Shown one piece after another: positions 1 to 11,468 of a stretch of 64,000 nt of DNA. The position numbers and the translations under genes were made by a program. The notes under the pieces were generated by a model that saw only the letters and a program-made list of their open reading frames with translations, ran no database searches and had not been told where the DNA came from. The stretch comes from Rhizoclosmatium globosum (lineage: Eukaryota > Chytridiomycota > Chytridiomycetes > Chytridiales > Chytriomycetaceae), in assembly GCA_002104985.1 (NCBI GenBank), contig MCGO01000140.1, positions 1 to 64,000 on the forward strand, written 5' to 3'. Every line of letters begins with the position of its first letter. The stretch's first letter is position 1.

Positions 1-325
1 TCTTGAACCTTCTTACGGATCATGTACGCTGGGATACAGGTGAACTCGGTACAACATAATGTGAAAAGACAGCAGCTAGAGTCGAAGTCTCCAGTGTTGT
101 TGGCTTGGGCTGGGTAGTTGAGACGAAGCAGTTAGTACAGTTCGGGGAAAGGTTATCAGAACTCACCAGTTGCGGAACCAACAGCGAAACATGGACACCA
201 AGTCTATTGGAGTCAATAAGTCAATATATGCTCATGGTTACAACTGGATGGACACTTACAACTGTGCAACAGGTTCCAAGGTCGCTGAAGCAAGACCAGA
301 AGCCGAAGGAGTAGTCAGTGGACAT
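1..325 (-). CDS. PLAC8-family cysteine-rich protein, 3' end outside window
   Basis: This minus-strand gene starts with ATG at 325 and runs off the low-coordinate edge. Exon 1 encodes MSTDYSFGFWSCFSDLG and is followed by an intron. A short second exon carries the CPCFAVGSA motif. A second intron (GTGAGTTCTG to CTACCCAG) leads to a third exon with NNTGDFDSSCCLF and FTCIPAY. The order, splice positions and cysteines match the complete paralog at 6564-7048. PLAC8 proteins are small Cys-rich, membrane-associated proteins without a settled biochemical role. Only about the first two thirds is present, so whether the C-terminal CxxC half is intact cannot be judged. Confidence 0.8.
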
Positions 326-448
326 GTTTTGAATGTGTGTTTTGCGTGAGTTTTCTGTTCCATCCCCCCTTGTGTTCGGATTTTTATGGTTCCGCCGCAC
401 GGAACGTGGCTGGAAATGGGGCTGTGCTGCAAAATTTTCCTGATGTGT

Positions 449-514
449 GTTCTGCTCTTCAGTTCTGCTCTTCAGTTCTGCTACTCTTCAGTTCTGCTCT
501 TCAATACTAATGTT
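449..514. repeat. Imperfect tandem repeat of about 13 bp, TTCTGCTCTTCAG
   Basis: Four or five imperfect copies of TTCTGCTCTTCAG lie in the spacer upstream of the PLAC8 gene. The plus-strand open frame across it looks like chance. No gene is visible between 326 and 690. Confidence 0.6.
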
Positions 515-692
515 CTGTTCTGCTCGTTCTCACCTCAAGCTCGCATGTGCCTTATGCAAACCAGACTTACAACTTGTAAAGACTTCAACCAATGACATAA
601 TCATCTCCCACAATTATTAAATAATACTTCTATACTGAATCTTTAACAAACGTATATAATCGAAATTCCTGATCAGGCCATTAAATATAGAT

Positions 693-1691
693 TTAACAAG
701 CTCGTCGCATCGTTTCCCAATCTTTCACCCACTCTTGATCAATATCAACCTTCCGTTCAACGCTGAATCCACATTCACTCATTCTGGCTTCGAAGTGCAT
801 TATTTCCTTGGCGAACCGATCTCCTCTCAAAGTTGACAAAATAACAACTTTGGCATCCTCCTCACATGACAAGAAGCGCTGACAAACAGGCGGCACCAGA
901 TTTCCATGCTCTAATTCGTAACATACATCAGCAGCGATAATCAACTTATGTGATCCGGCTCTTCGTTATCCCTCCAATCAAGTTTTTCAACGCGACATAC
1001 CGAGTCACATCCCATTCCGCGCGACATTTCCTCTCGCATTTTCCAAAATGGATCCAAATAGTCTGTCATGACAACACCTCTCGATGACTTCCTTGGTTTG
1101 TAACATGACCTTCCCAAGTGTAACTCCAACGACACCAGTACCACATCCCAACTCCAAAATCTGGCCACTTTCATCACTATCAATCAGATACGTTTCAATT
1201 TCAGGGATTTTTCGGAGTGCAATCAGGTATGCCAGAAGAATCCCACCACTCCAAGTTTGCCATCCGTACGCACATTCTTCGAAGCTGAGTTCCTGGAGAC
1301 AGATTTGAATGTCTGGTTTGAAAGTCCATTGCTTTATCACGCCGCTTCCAGAGCTTTGAGTAGACTTCACGGAAACCTCAAGCAGTCTCGATTTTGTTGA
1401 TTCAATGTCATGCAACAGGTTATCAACATCTTCAGTACCGCTCATGGCTTGCCAATAGTTTTTTGTGGATGTGAGCCATTGGGATCCTTGTTTCTGCAGA
1501 ATCAAAACATGATTTGGGTCAAGGACACCAAGTGCTGATGTGTTTCTAGCTGATGCTGACATAATATCGATAATAGAGTTGAATTCGTCAAGAATTTCTT
1601 TGACGGATGTGATATTTCGTTTGAGAGAGGGATCAAAGAGAGAGGTCGTGAAGGAATCAAATCGATTCTCAAACTCAATGTATGGATTCAT
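693..1691 (-). pseudogene. Class I SAM methyltransferase (family 16, FAM86/EFM-like), copy 1, frame broken
   Basis: Read on the minus strand from ATG at 1691 (MNPYIEFENRF). The N-terminal half is helical, followed by GWQTWSGG and the SAM-binding motif LELGCGTGVVG. Downstream come TDYLDPFW, LDW and ADVCYELEHG, the expected order for protein lysine or elongation-factor methyltransferases of family 16. The frame must change twice: between GVVGVTLGK and VVMTDY near 1065-1110, and between LDWRDNEEPDH and LIIAADVCYE near 945. The available GT..AG stretches are too short to be convincing introns or would remove conserved residues. It is either a decaying gene or a real gene with sequence errors. A degenerate paralog follows directly upstream at 1815-2874. 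Confidence 0.6.
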
Positions 1692-1814
1692 GATGGAAAC
1701 TGGAAATGGTATAAATATACATGAATCGAGATTATATATAAAAGCTTTACTTGCCCTTTGTATCACTGCGCGAATAAGTATAGAACCGAAAGACAGTATC
1801 ACTACTCTTGAAAA

Positions 1815-2874
1815 TCAGCGCGCTAACCCTCTTCTTCCGAAGTCTGTCTGGCCCAGGACTGCAGAATCCAAAAACGCGTCCAACGTTATATCGTCGGATG
1901 TATCCAATTTGAATCCAAGTTCCAGCATTCGGTCTTCAAAGTAAGAAATATCGCGAGAGAATTTATCTTGCCGAAGACCCGTTACGAAATATACTTTGGC
2001 GTTTAGATTCAAGGATAAGAATTGTGCACAGACAGGAGGGACGAGTTTTCCGTGGATAGGATCATAGCACACGTCGGCGCCAAAGATAACATCGAATTTA
2101 TCGGTTGAATCCAAGGCGGATAAGCGAGTTCAGAGGGACGTGGGACAGGTGCATTTTCGGCGATCCAAGTCCAATCCAGAGTTTTGATTGTCGCACGGGA
2201 TTGACATCATTCAAGTTTAAATTATGCTCCGTATTCTTGAGGATTGGTGGAAGGTAATCGGTCATGATACTTCTTTGGCCCCTTGTTTGATGTCACATTC
2301 CCACGATTCCCAGTCCACAGCCAAGCTCCAGGATCCGTTCCTTGTCTACCTTAATCTTTCCAACTGAGATCAGATGTGCAAATCTACCACACGAGAAGGC
2401 TGTCAGGGACCAATTGACAAGACAAACAAGTTACTCACAGCGCACCACCGCTCCAGGTCTGCCACCCAAATTCAGCCTCTTGAAAGCTGAGTTCCTTTGA
2501 CACTCAATTGAAGGTCGCTGTCAAAGACCCACGAATCGTAGCGCCTTCTCCCTTTTCTCCTTCAGCATCACCACTCATCCGCCCAATCCGAGAAAGTGAA
2601 AGTGAAAGGCGATCAGTTAAACTGTCCGGATCATCGCACTCGATTTCGCCTTTCAAGACAGATTTAAGTGTTTTTGAGAGGAATTGGGTGCTTGTTTGAG
2701 GGTCTTTTCTGCTTCGGCCTGGCTTTCATCGAGCTCAACTGAGAGAAACGTGTTGGTTTGACACTGGGAAATGCGGGAAAGGACTCGGTCGAGAAGATTA
2801 GAGTGGCGTGAAGGGGGCTTGTTGGGTTGAGTTGGAGGGTTTGGAGTGGCCCAACAAGTTTGACAGCGGCTCAT
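1815..2874 (-). pseudogene. Class I SAM methyltransferase (family 16), copy 2, several frame breaks
   Basis: This tandem paralog of the copy at 693-1691 shares ELSFQEAEFGWQTWSGGA, LELGCGLGIVG, TDYLPPIL, LDWTWIAENAP and GADVCYDPIHGKLVPP. One intron is well formed: a GTGAGTAACT donor after GWQTWSGGA with acceptor GTGGTAG, which restores LISVGK before the SAM motif. Apart from this intron, at least three frame changes are needed (near 2490, near 2290 and near 2110-2160). A single uninterrupted protein cannot be made. A possible start is ATG at 2874. The preserved splice site suggests recent loss or patchy sequence error. Confidence 0.55.
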
Positions 2875-2939
2875 CCATTATTCAAGTCAACTTTAATTTT
2901 GAGATAATTACTAAAAGTAAACCAAACATCCCTTTCAAA

Positions 2940-3125
2940 TACAGGATTGTCTGTACTTGGCCAACAGACGCCGGCTGGCACTCCCAACATAACTTCAGTA
3001 TCAGCCAGATACAGCCGTTTCAAGAATTATTTGAACTTTAAAGACAATTTGAAGTCAAGTTCAATATGTTTCCCATTGTCCCTTCCGTATCCATTCAGAC
3101 ATCTCTGCCACTGCAAAGGGTGATT
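2940..3125 (-). pseudogene. Relic stretch with fragments resembling the HET-gene tail and the GT14 tail
   Basis: Two short minus-strand pieces sit side by side. One reads DTEVMLGVPAG (about 2965-3005), matching SDSEVILGSPAG of the HET-domain gene at 48778-50306. The other reads AEMSEWIRKG (about 3080-3115), matching AEWIRKEH near the end of the GT14 gene at 4774-6488. They look like residue of duplicated copies. Each match is only 10-12 residues, so this is a tentative call. Confidence 0.35.
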
Positions 3126-3208
3126 ACCATAATATGGAAATTAGTCTTTGTCCAGTTTTTGGCGGCTCAATCAACTACATTTATTTATCTTCGAAGAATC
3201 ATAGAATT

Positions 3209-4723
3209 CAAAAATACAGCATAACGTTTCTCTCAAAATATGGCTTCGGTTTCACAGCGTCCTGATGAGTTGTACCCTTAGAATACCATAGTAATGCCCA
3301 GCTGCACTCCCCAAATTACTTCAGAGTCCGAAAGGATTTGACCAGAAACACAGTTGTTCCTATCACCGCAACATAGGGACACAAATGGCGACTTCTTCCA
3401 GGAAATCGACCAACTTCCATCACTTTCGAAACCACATAATTGTGATTGTAAAGAAACATGCGTTGCTCTTGATTTTCAGGTTTCCACCAATCCACCTTCG
3501 CAGTTCCCAATATGCATACTGATAAGGAACTCTTGGTCAGGGCGGATAATTCGTGCCGGCACTTGAAACGCCCAACCTTGATTTGTCTCGACAAAGCGAG
3601 ATTCTACGCTGTTGAATTTCCATTTCTGAGGTATGGAAGCCAGATTGTTGCCAACAACAGCTCTTTGATCGTCCCTCTCGTTTATCTTGAAAAGTATATT
3701 CGTTCTGAAACGGTTTGGAAGGATCGTAAGAGGAATCGCTGCATCTCGCTTTCATTGCTGGGGACTATCGACTTTTTCCCGTCGTCCGTCGTCAGAAAAT
3801 CGCCCGACAAGTGCATTAACCCATCGAATTCTAATAGCTTTTCAAAAAGCTCTTTGGTTGATGCGTCATAACTGATGGGTGTGATTCCATATATGCTTGC
3901 ACGGCCATTCACATAGTCATGAATTTTGGAGCAATATCTTATCGGTGGGACTCGCTCGACTATTTCAGCAGGTGAATTCCATGGGACAGAAAAGCTGGAG
4001 TCTCCCTCCGGAGAAACCAAGTTGCAAGACCGTTCCGCTCATATGCCGGCAATTTGTTGAAAACTTCTTTAAACTGCTCATGAGCAACAAGCACCATGGT
4101 TGGATCATCAGTTCGAAATACATGAACCACTTTGTGGGCGAGGACAAATTCTTGAAGAGTCCAAACTCTAGAGGAGTGCTCACAATTCTGCAGCATTCCA
4201 TCAAGTACTTCAATATAAAGTTTTCGATTGTTGCCCAGTTAGTCCTGATGCGAGAGATATTGGATCTTCTGAGTGGTAAATAATAGTGTGTTCTTTGATT
4301 TGTACAAGTTTGGAAGTTGCTCGATTTGAGTTAACTTGACGTCATTATGCGTTTGGTCAATGTCCAGAATATCGACCCAGATACGGGGACTTCCATTTGA
4401 GCCGCTTCGGATGATGTGTCTCATCAGTTCCAATTTAGTGGGATCATCTTGTCTCAGCAAACATCCACGCCCTCAATCTCAACAACCTTCAAATCAAAGC
4501 CCCATACATGCGACAGAATTCCATCGCTTGCAAATTCGGTGGCAACTTTGGAGACAGGCCACAGTTCAAGTTGGGCTGAGGAAGATCGACTTGTTTGGGA
4601 CGGCTCGTTTATCAACCAACTTGGAGGGCCTAGTTTCGGCTGATAATCCATTTCTTCGTCGGCATCGATAATGGTGACTGGAGCCGGTTCTCGTTTGATC
4701 GCTGAAATCAGTTTTGAGAGCAT
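3209..4723 (-). pseudogene. HET-domain protein, copy 1, multiply frameshifted
   Basis: This copy is homologous along its whole length to the gene at 48778-50306. In order it carries MLSKLISAIKREP, LSHVWG, RIWVDILDIDQ, WTLQEFVL, AYERNGLATWFLR, VNGRASIYGITP, MHLSGDF and a C-terminal region ending NVMLYF. LSHVWG, WVD-IDQ and WTLQE are hallmarks of the fungal HET domain, known for roles in allorecognition-type cell death. Reading it needs at least five frame changes, for example after IEGVDV near 4455, near 4290, near 4220, near 4015 and near 3690. A functional product is unlikely unless these are sequence errors. GT14 copy 1 lies 50 bp upstream on the same strand. Confidence 0.7.
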
Positions 4724-4773
4724 TTCAATCTAAGTTTGAAAATCAACAATTCACCAACATTGATTAGTTTTTA

Positions 4774-6488
4774 TTAAGGCATATTCAACGTTTTTTGCAA
4801 ATGCTCCTTCCGTATCCATTCAGCAACTTCAACTCCTTCGTCTGTCGCCACATCCACTTTCCTTACAAACAGGAACTTGGGCTCCTCTCCATCAACGTCG
4901 ACACCAACACCTGATATTATCATATCTCGAGTAAGCATTTCTGGATGCGCAGCAAAACGCCTCCACTTTGAATACCGCTTCGATGGACTCAATCGATCTC
5001 TAAATCGTGGTGTATTGTACAAAACCGTCCCCAAGAATGATTCGTCAGGAATCTGTCGGTGAAATGGTTTAGGCCTAGTCCAAGAAAGAATTGAAAGACA
5101 GTTACCAAAGTATGCTCAAACCACGCCAGCGCGTTATACACCTCCTCTGTCGTTCTCAAGTATTCTATAAACTCACGCGTGAAAATTCCCCATTGATGAT
5201 GCTTCATCACTTTCCATCTGGGAACAGGAGACCCAACACTTCCAAGCTCTTTCAAATGAATAGACGTAATCTCACGACTCCGTGGAGTCTTGAGCAAAAC
5301 ATGAGGTAACAGCCTCTTATACCCGTAGTTTCCATATCCCACGCGTCGATAAAGTTATGGCCTGCATACTTTTGTTGACTGAGTATTCGTGCGATTTCCT
5401 TGGAAGGGCGGAGTGGGATATCATACGCGGATAGATTGATGATATGGTCCCATTCCGCGAGATCCAGTAACTCGAAAAAGCCGTTTAGTTGGGCGTGGAG
5501 GATGCTACTGTGGCCCCAAGATATCTTGTACGATGTTTTGGCGAGATGGACGTGTTCAAGAGACGAAATTGTGGCTGCAAGAGCTATTCGGAGGTCATCA
5601 GATTCAGGACGTTTGTCGACATGGATCAAAATGATTGCAGATCCATCGTTGAGGGTTGAGATGAGATGATGAATGTTTTGGAGAACTGATAATGGGCCGT
5701 GAATCATCACAAAGAATGCAACTTTGTATTTCCGAACTGGGGACAGTGGGTTTGGAATGATTGCAGGAAGAAGTTCGCCAAAGTAGCTGAAACGGTTGAG
5801 ATTGTAATAAAAACGCGTGTTTGATAAGTTTGCCATATGATTTGTTCCATCTGCGGCTAGGTAACACGCAAGTCGTCTGGTTTGCTGGTAAAAGGTTTCA
5901 GGTCTCCAACACTTGATGAGTCCACATACCTCTACATCCAGCAGTCCTGGTTTAACAGAATGTATGCAATTGTTGATATTACACGCTCTTTGATCGAGAA
6001 ACGACGCGAGTTCAGTTTGAGATGGATTGAGTTCAGCCGATGTAGTTTCCGAAGTTACGTTCGGCCAGCTGTCCAGAGTAGTATGTCTGTGAAAGAGGGC
6101 ATTGTTCAAGTTTGAGCAATATTGGAAGCCATTGGCGCTGAAGTAAGGTGTGTGGTGCTGCGTTGCTTTGCTACAGATACCTTAGCAACGAGACAGGATA
6201 ATAAACGAAGAACTAGCGAACTAACCCTAGATTAGCTTCGATTGTTGGAGCATTGGTGGCTGAAATGTCAACCAAGAGTGAAGCAAAGGCACAGCACAGA
6301 CAAATGCAAAGGAGTCCAACAACTGCGAAGCCCGGTGCTTTCCTTCTTACTCGAACTAGTTTGACACTTGGATGAACAACTTTGGTGCTGCTCATTTGGT
6401 TGGATTCTCTCTCAGTGCTGCGCGGCCAAAGCAAGGGCGTTTTCAGTCGCAATTGTCCGATTTTGTCGAATGCACCTCCTTTCTGCAC
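4774..6488 (-). CDS. GT14 family glycosyltransferase (core-2/xylosyltransferase type), copy 1
   Basis: Predicted type II membrane glycosyltransferase of the Golgi. The start is ATG at 6488 or 6395 (MSSTKVVHPS). A hydrophobic anchor (GFAVVGLLCICLCCAFASLL) precedes an intron that starts GTTAGTT and ends CTTCAG. The luminal part has FQYCSNLNNA, QTRRLACYLAADGTN, LIHVDKRPES, KISWGHSS, INLSAYDIPLR, KHHQWGIFTREF and IPDESFLGTVL, which are GT14 landmarks. Further introns separate GLLDVE from QTRRLA and FEHTL from IPDESF. One frame break lies at about 5315 (WDMETTG to GYKRLLPH), explained by a single missing base. Substrate unknown: GT14 members transfer GlcNAc, xylose or GlcA. Two paralogs lie at 25.4-29.3 kb. 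Confidence 0.75.
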
Positions 6489-6563
6489 TTAGACACAAAA
6501 TATAATATGGTAAATCCATCTTTATTCTTTATTACAACATGAAAAGAAGCAGCGGTGACTTAA

Positions 6564-7048
6564 TTAGCACCAATTCCCATGTTTATTCAACACAACATGC
6601 TGATCAACCCTCCTCTTCTTCATCTCACGCATATCTTGCGTGATGGAGCAAGTAGTACAACAGACAGCCGCGGCCAAGGTAGTAACATCGTCTTCCTTGA
6701 TGTTGTAGTTCTCTTGAACTTTCTTGCGGATTGAGTAGGCTGGGATACAGGTCAACCCGTTGCAACAACATGTGAAGAAACAGCATCCAGAGTCGAATTT
6801 TCCAGTGTTGTTTGCTTCGGCTGGATTGGACAGAGAGTTAACGAGAGATAACCATTACCATTAAAAAGGAACCGAAAACTCACCGACTGCAGATCCAACT
6901 GCGAAACATGGACACCATGCCTGGTTCGATAGAAATCAGTTAGTAATCTCTTTTCAATACCTTGGAATGGTTCAATACTCACAACTTTGCAACAGATACC
7001 GAGGTCGCTGAAGCAAGACCAGAAGCCGAAAGAGTAGTCCGAGCTCAT
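6564..7048 (-). CDS. PLAC8-family cysteine-rich protein, complete
   Basis: Three exons from ATG at 7048. Exon 1 is MSSDYSFGFWSCFSDLGICCKV. Intron 1 has donor GTGAGTATTG and acceptor CGAACCAG. Exon 2 is AWCPCFAVGSAV. Intron 2 has donor GTGAGTTTTC and acceptor AATCCAG. Exon 3 holds EANNTGKFDSGCC, TCIPAYSIRKK, NIKEDD, AVCCTTCSITQDMREM, and the stop at 6564. The CPCFAVGS block, EAN-TG and CC--CS-TQD-RE are the diagnostic PLAC8 pattern. The product is about 115 residues, typical for the family. Function in fungi is unclear; members are linked to metal tolerance and cell size. It is more complete than the truncated paralog at 1-325. Confidence 0.85.
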
Positions 7049-7493
7049 TTTTCTCGGTTTTGCTCAAATGATCACTTTTGCTCCTGGTGTTTTATGCTTT
7101 CTCTTGACGAAACGTGGCTGTGAATGTGGCTGCGCTGCTCGCAAAATTTTCCCGATCAATGCGGCGGTGTCGTCTAATTTTCACGATCTTCAAGACATGG
7201 AAGATATGATGGGTGTGAAGAAAGTACCTTTTTAAGAACGCTCCTCAGATCTGCAAAACTCTGAAAGCTTTGTAAGTTCTATTAGTGTCGGGCATCGAAG
7301 TATTTTCACCAGAAGATTTACATTCACAATTCCAATCTCAAAAAGACATCACATTCACAAGCTCGAAAAAAAAGGAAAGATAAAACAAAGGAAAAACAAA
7401 AGAGAAAGTCAAGGAATGTACAACTAATGCAAAACGTCGTCCCTATTTTCGCGAATTTAGAAACCCCCTATATAGTGTTGGAAATACAATGCC
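7049..7493. other. Intergenic spacer
   Basis: This spacer lies between the PLAC8 start and the URC1 stop. It has an A-rich tract around 7365-7410 that is probably 3' flank of URC1. No gene or structured RNA was seen. Confidence 0.5.
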
Positions 7494-9588
7494 TTACCAA
7501 GTCCTTCCCTTTGTAGTCGCCAAGTCCTTTGGCGCTGGAGTATAACTGAAGTATCCACTGGCGATCTTTGCGTCGATTTCAACTTGAGAGTCAGGTGGCA
7601 ACATATCCGCTGGAATGGGTACACGTTCAAGGATAGGGATACCAGAACCAACGATAGCATCGTATTTCTACGCGTGTGCGTGAGTATACATCGAATTCAA
7701 CGGATACCAGTGCCTTACCATGTTACTCATACTAATCATCTTGTCAATCTTCTTGATACCCAACCAGTGCAACACATCAGGCATGGTGGCTTGGAATCGC
7801 ATGTCCTTCACACCAGCAATGTTCTCTGTACGCAAAAAGTACTCCTTGGCCGTATCTCCTCCCTCAGCACGTTTACGAGCGTTGTATACAAGGTATTTCG
7901 TGACTTCTCCAAGGGCACGTCCTTCTTTACGGAAGTAAACAATGAGTCCAACACCACCTTGTTGCGCGGTTTTCACTGCTTCTTCGATACCAAAGATGAG
8001 GTATGGACGACAAGTGCAAATGTCTGATCCAAACACGTCGGATCCGTTACATTCATCGTGGATTCTGAGAGTCAAAGTTTTTGTGGGGTCGGAGAGGTAA
8101 TCTGGGTTACCCATAATATAGATTGAAAGTCCACCAATTGGAGGGAGGAATACTTTGAGGTCTGGACGGGTAATGAGTTCTGGGTACATACCGCCGGTGT
8201 CCTCGCTTAGATGGAATTGTTTAGCTTGAATGTAGTATGAGGAGATAGGATATCAACTTACAATAGACAACGACGGAGGGTAGTTTCGTCAACTTCGAAA
8301 CGCTTGGCAATTCCAGGCAGATACCACACTGGCTCCACGGCTCCTTTTGTTACCTAAACAATGATTTAGCCCGGATCTCAAGAACGACTACAACTCGCAA
8401 AAAAAGACACTTACCATCAAATCACCTTGCTCATTAACAACAATCTTTCCATCCACCTTCAATTTCCCCTTCTTTACAGAATCTTCAACCTCCAACAACT
8501 TCATGTGCGCTTTCGTGATAGCAATAGTCGGTCTCACATCCAACCCTTCTTTCAATTCCTTCCCAAACACATCACGGACAACATGACCCCACGGATCCAA
8601 CGAAACAATACGTTCAGGGTCATTCCACGTATCATAGGGACCAATTTTCACGACGGGTTCAGTGTTGTGGAGGTTGGGGATATGGTTGGCATCCAGTTCA
8701 CGAATAGCAATGGCAAGGGCACGGTAGATTGAGTAAGCACCTCCGTGAGCACCGATAGCATTTCTGAGTTTCATGGAAGTTGGGATACGCGAGCAGACGA
8801 TTGGACCACGAGAGTGTGGATTTGGATTTCCCCTATACAAAATGAGAATGTTATTTCTTAACGCGTCTGACTTTGTGTTTTTGTGTTTTAGAACCATGCT
8901 GGGATTTGTACTCACCAATCCATTGGAATTGGAGTGACACCCGCCTGACCAGGATCTTAATCAAGTAGACGCGTTAGTTTAATGAATAATAAAGGGTCAG
9001 GAGGAGAAACAGGAGGAGAGAGAGGGGGGCACGTACAAGTCGTCAAAACAATTCTGTTAGTGTAGATTGGACCCTGAGCCGAGGGAGAGAGCACCGAGTG
9101 TCTGACAGAAGGAGAGGCGGATGCGGCAGAAGGCAGAAAAAGCGGGGAAGCGAGTGGCTTCTTTGCAACAGTTGCTGACGTTGATTCAACATCGTCCGAA
9201 TCCTCGTCGTGTTCTCTGGACGTGTCTGATTGAGCATGTTTTAGTAGATTAGATTAGATTAGATGAACAAGGGATCGGCTGCTGCTACCGTAAGCATGGA
9301 CCTTGAAGGACTTTGCGGGCGACGCGGCTTCAACGACGGGAAGAACAACTTCGGCAACGCGCTGAGACAATTGGGCAACGGCGCGATTTGTTTGGCTTTG
9401 GTTTGATTCGACCTGGTTTTGTATTTGATTTGATTAAGAGTTGATTGGATTAAGACTGGTGATTCAGTGGGTGGTGGATTCAATGGGCGAACCTGTTTTG
9501 CGAGGGCCGTCTGCGATGCTTTTAGTTCAGAGACGAGGCTAATTAGTTGACTGAGAAGTGCGCTGGTGTCTGGTGGTGTTCCACTCAT
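7494..9588 (-). CDS. URC1: GTP cyclohydrolase II-like uracil catabolism protein URC1
   Basis: Eight exons reconstruct from ATG at 9588 (MSGTPPDTSALLSQ) to TAA at 7494. A heptad-rich N-terminal segment (SELKASQTALAKQVE, VAQLSQRVAEVV) and an acidic Ser-rich linker precede the catalytic region. That region begins GPIYTNRIVLTTYPGQAG, then RGPIVCSR and NAIGAHGGAYSIYRALA. The GCHII zinc cysteines are kept (HDEC, then CTC in DVFGSDICTC), followed by FRKEGRALGEVTKYL. The end is TPAPKDLATTKGRTW. All seven introns have GT-AG ends and keep frame, for example TTGACGACTT before GTACGTG. Known fungal URC1 acts in the pyrimidine catabolic route rather than riboflavin synthesis. No other URC gene is in the window. 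No frame break was found. Confidence 0.9.
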
Positions 9589-9598
9589 TCGTTTCTTG

Positions 9599-9630
9599 GT
9601 TGGTTGGTTGGTTGGTGGTTGGTGTCTCAC
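9599..9630 (-). repeat. CCAA-type microsatellite in the URC1 leader
   Basis: Read on the coding strand, a run of CAAC/CCAA units ends about ten bases before the URC1 ATG. A similar run immediately precedes the ATG at 55798. It probably forms an unstructured 5' UTR. Confidence 0.7.
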
Positions 9631-10505
9631 ACGTTTTTGAGGTTGATTCTTTTGCTGCGCCCGAGCCACCCATCTTAATTGCCTCCTTTTCTTTTCCCTT
9701 CTTTCTCCATTAGACACATGCATGCATCTTCCCGTGTATTTGAACGAAAGTATAAAGTAATAAATTCATTCAACATAGTTTGAATGACAATGTGCACCAG
9801 GCCTATCGAATTTAACAATCTGAGAGTTTGATCTTGTGACGTTTCGGCGGATGTCATCACGTTTACTACTTTAATTCCACATTATTGGCTTATTTATATC
9901 GTTTTTATTTCACGACATCGAAAGATAGTTGTCAACTGTGACGTAACATACCTCAAAATTACCTCAATTGGAATACAGTGAAGTGTTGCTGGAATATTGA
10001 GTTTGTGGGGGGAATCCATGCAAATCCATATTGAGGATGACACTGAATGATTCACATTTGGTTCTTTGACGTACCTGCGATGGTTTACTTCTATTGATCG
10101 AATTCTGAAAGACGCGGGTGACCAGGTGCCATCAATGAGTAGTTCCAAGAATGGTTACAGTTTGCACTTTTGCCCCTTACGTCAGGCTGACAAGTTTAGA
10201 AAAGGATGACAGCACTTTTCCCATGTTCCATTGCTGACTCCAGGTACAGAAGTTATGTGATAGAGTTAGAGAATGAACTCAGATTCACGAGTATGAATCG
10301 GCCAGAGCTCGTTACATTCCAACCTTATGTTTCTATATGGATGTCCTTCAGCCCAAGACAACCACCAGCTTCTTCACAAGACAAATAAACACGATTCCAT
10401 GACCTATATCTTCAATAAATAAGTGTTAGTTGAACAATTATCCTTTCCAGCCATAACTTCCAGCCGAAAAGATCAACAAACTCTCACCTAAACTCATCCC
10501 AAAGA
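9631..10505. other. Gene-poor spacer
   Basis: Only short open frames without composition or motif support occur here (minus 9894-10148, plus 10206-10388). The flanking genes diverge, so promoters for URC1 and the 10506 gene are expected in this stretch. No specific element was recognised. Confidence 0.4.
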
Positions 10506-11468
10506 ATGTCCAACCCCCCACCAAAGAAACCCAGAGATCTTCTCCACATTACATCTTCCCCAACAGATCCTCTCAGAGTCACCCTCGCGACATCCCCACA
10601 AGATTCAACCCTCCAATCCACAACCGAAACCACAATAACCCTCCTAACAACCCTATTCTCCTCCACCCGCGTGCACAAAGACCGCTTCATCTACGCCCTC
10701 GCCGGCTGCCTCTTCACCCCAACCTCCCCAACCCCTTCGGCGGCTCAAAAACCAAACCCGGATACATCTCATTCCACGGCCAAACACCCGCCCACCTCCT
10801 CCACTACATCCTCAAAAACGCATATAAAGTCCACTACACAATCCGGCAGTCTAAATCCCTCAAACTCGTTGTTTCGTCTGTGAATCGGGTCCTGGACTTG
10901 CATATGGCTGGGAGGAAGGACGAGCTGGATGAATTGATGTTGAAGGGGGTGAAGAAGGCCGGGCATTGTGATTGGTTTGGGGTTGTGCGCGTTCCGGCGT
11001 ATTTGAAACATGTTGGGGAGGAAGGGGTGGAGGTGGAGTTTGTGGGATTTGTGCCGCCGAGTGTTGCGTTGGGGATGAGGGGGTCGAAGAGTGGTGGTGA
11101 TGATGATGGGAGGAGGAGGAAATTGGAGCCAATGGGTATGTGTGGGTTTTTGGGTGTGGTTATGGATGGAAGTGGTGAGGTGTCCAACATGTCCTTCACC
11201 CAATCTATAACCAATCAGCCGTCGACTTCAGACACGAACGCGGCTGCTCTTCACGAATACGTCAAGAAACAAGAGAAATTTCGGTCGGGTAGTGTATCGC
11301 CTCAGCGTTGCCATCAAGAAGGGGCTGAATCGAATGGTGCTGCCCACCATCCAATATGTCCCACGACCAGACTGGACCATTAGACCGACTGTATCCTGGA
11401 CGAGTTTTAAGTATATGCCTGTACCATTTTCATCCGATGATAAACTGAATAAACCGCTTTTGTTTTGA
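10506..11468 (+). CDS. Unrecognised protein, frame broken twice
   Basis: ATG at 10506 opens MSNPPPKKPRDLLHITSSP. The likely path changes frame near 10730 (from CLFTPTSP to NPFGGSKTKPGYISFHG) and again near 11280 (from YVKKQEKF to GRVVYRLSVAIKKGLNRM), ending at TGA 11468. Across the joins the residues look protein-like: HLLHYILKNAYKVHYTIRQ, VNRVLDLHMAGRKDELDEL, FVGFVPPSVALG, IQYVPRPDWTIRPTVSWT. Each break is explained by one missing base. I do not recognise the family; it looks like an alpha/beta protein of about 320 residues. Both minus-strand frames that overlap it (10769-11214 and 11228-11705) look like shadows. Confidence 0.45.

Noticed and set aside
945..1001. A 56-nt GTATGT..AAG intron in methyltransferase copy 1
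   Set aside because: Splicing it would remove the conserved LDW motif expected in the family, so a frame break is more likely.
9894..10148. Minus-strand 84-residue frame
   Set aside because: No motif, biased toward chance length, no splice partners; treated as spacer.
10769..11214. Minus-strand Pro/His/Thr-rich frames
   Set aside because: Composition reflects antisense of the GGTG-rich plus-strand coding region; no start context or motif.
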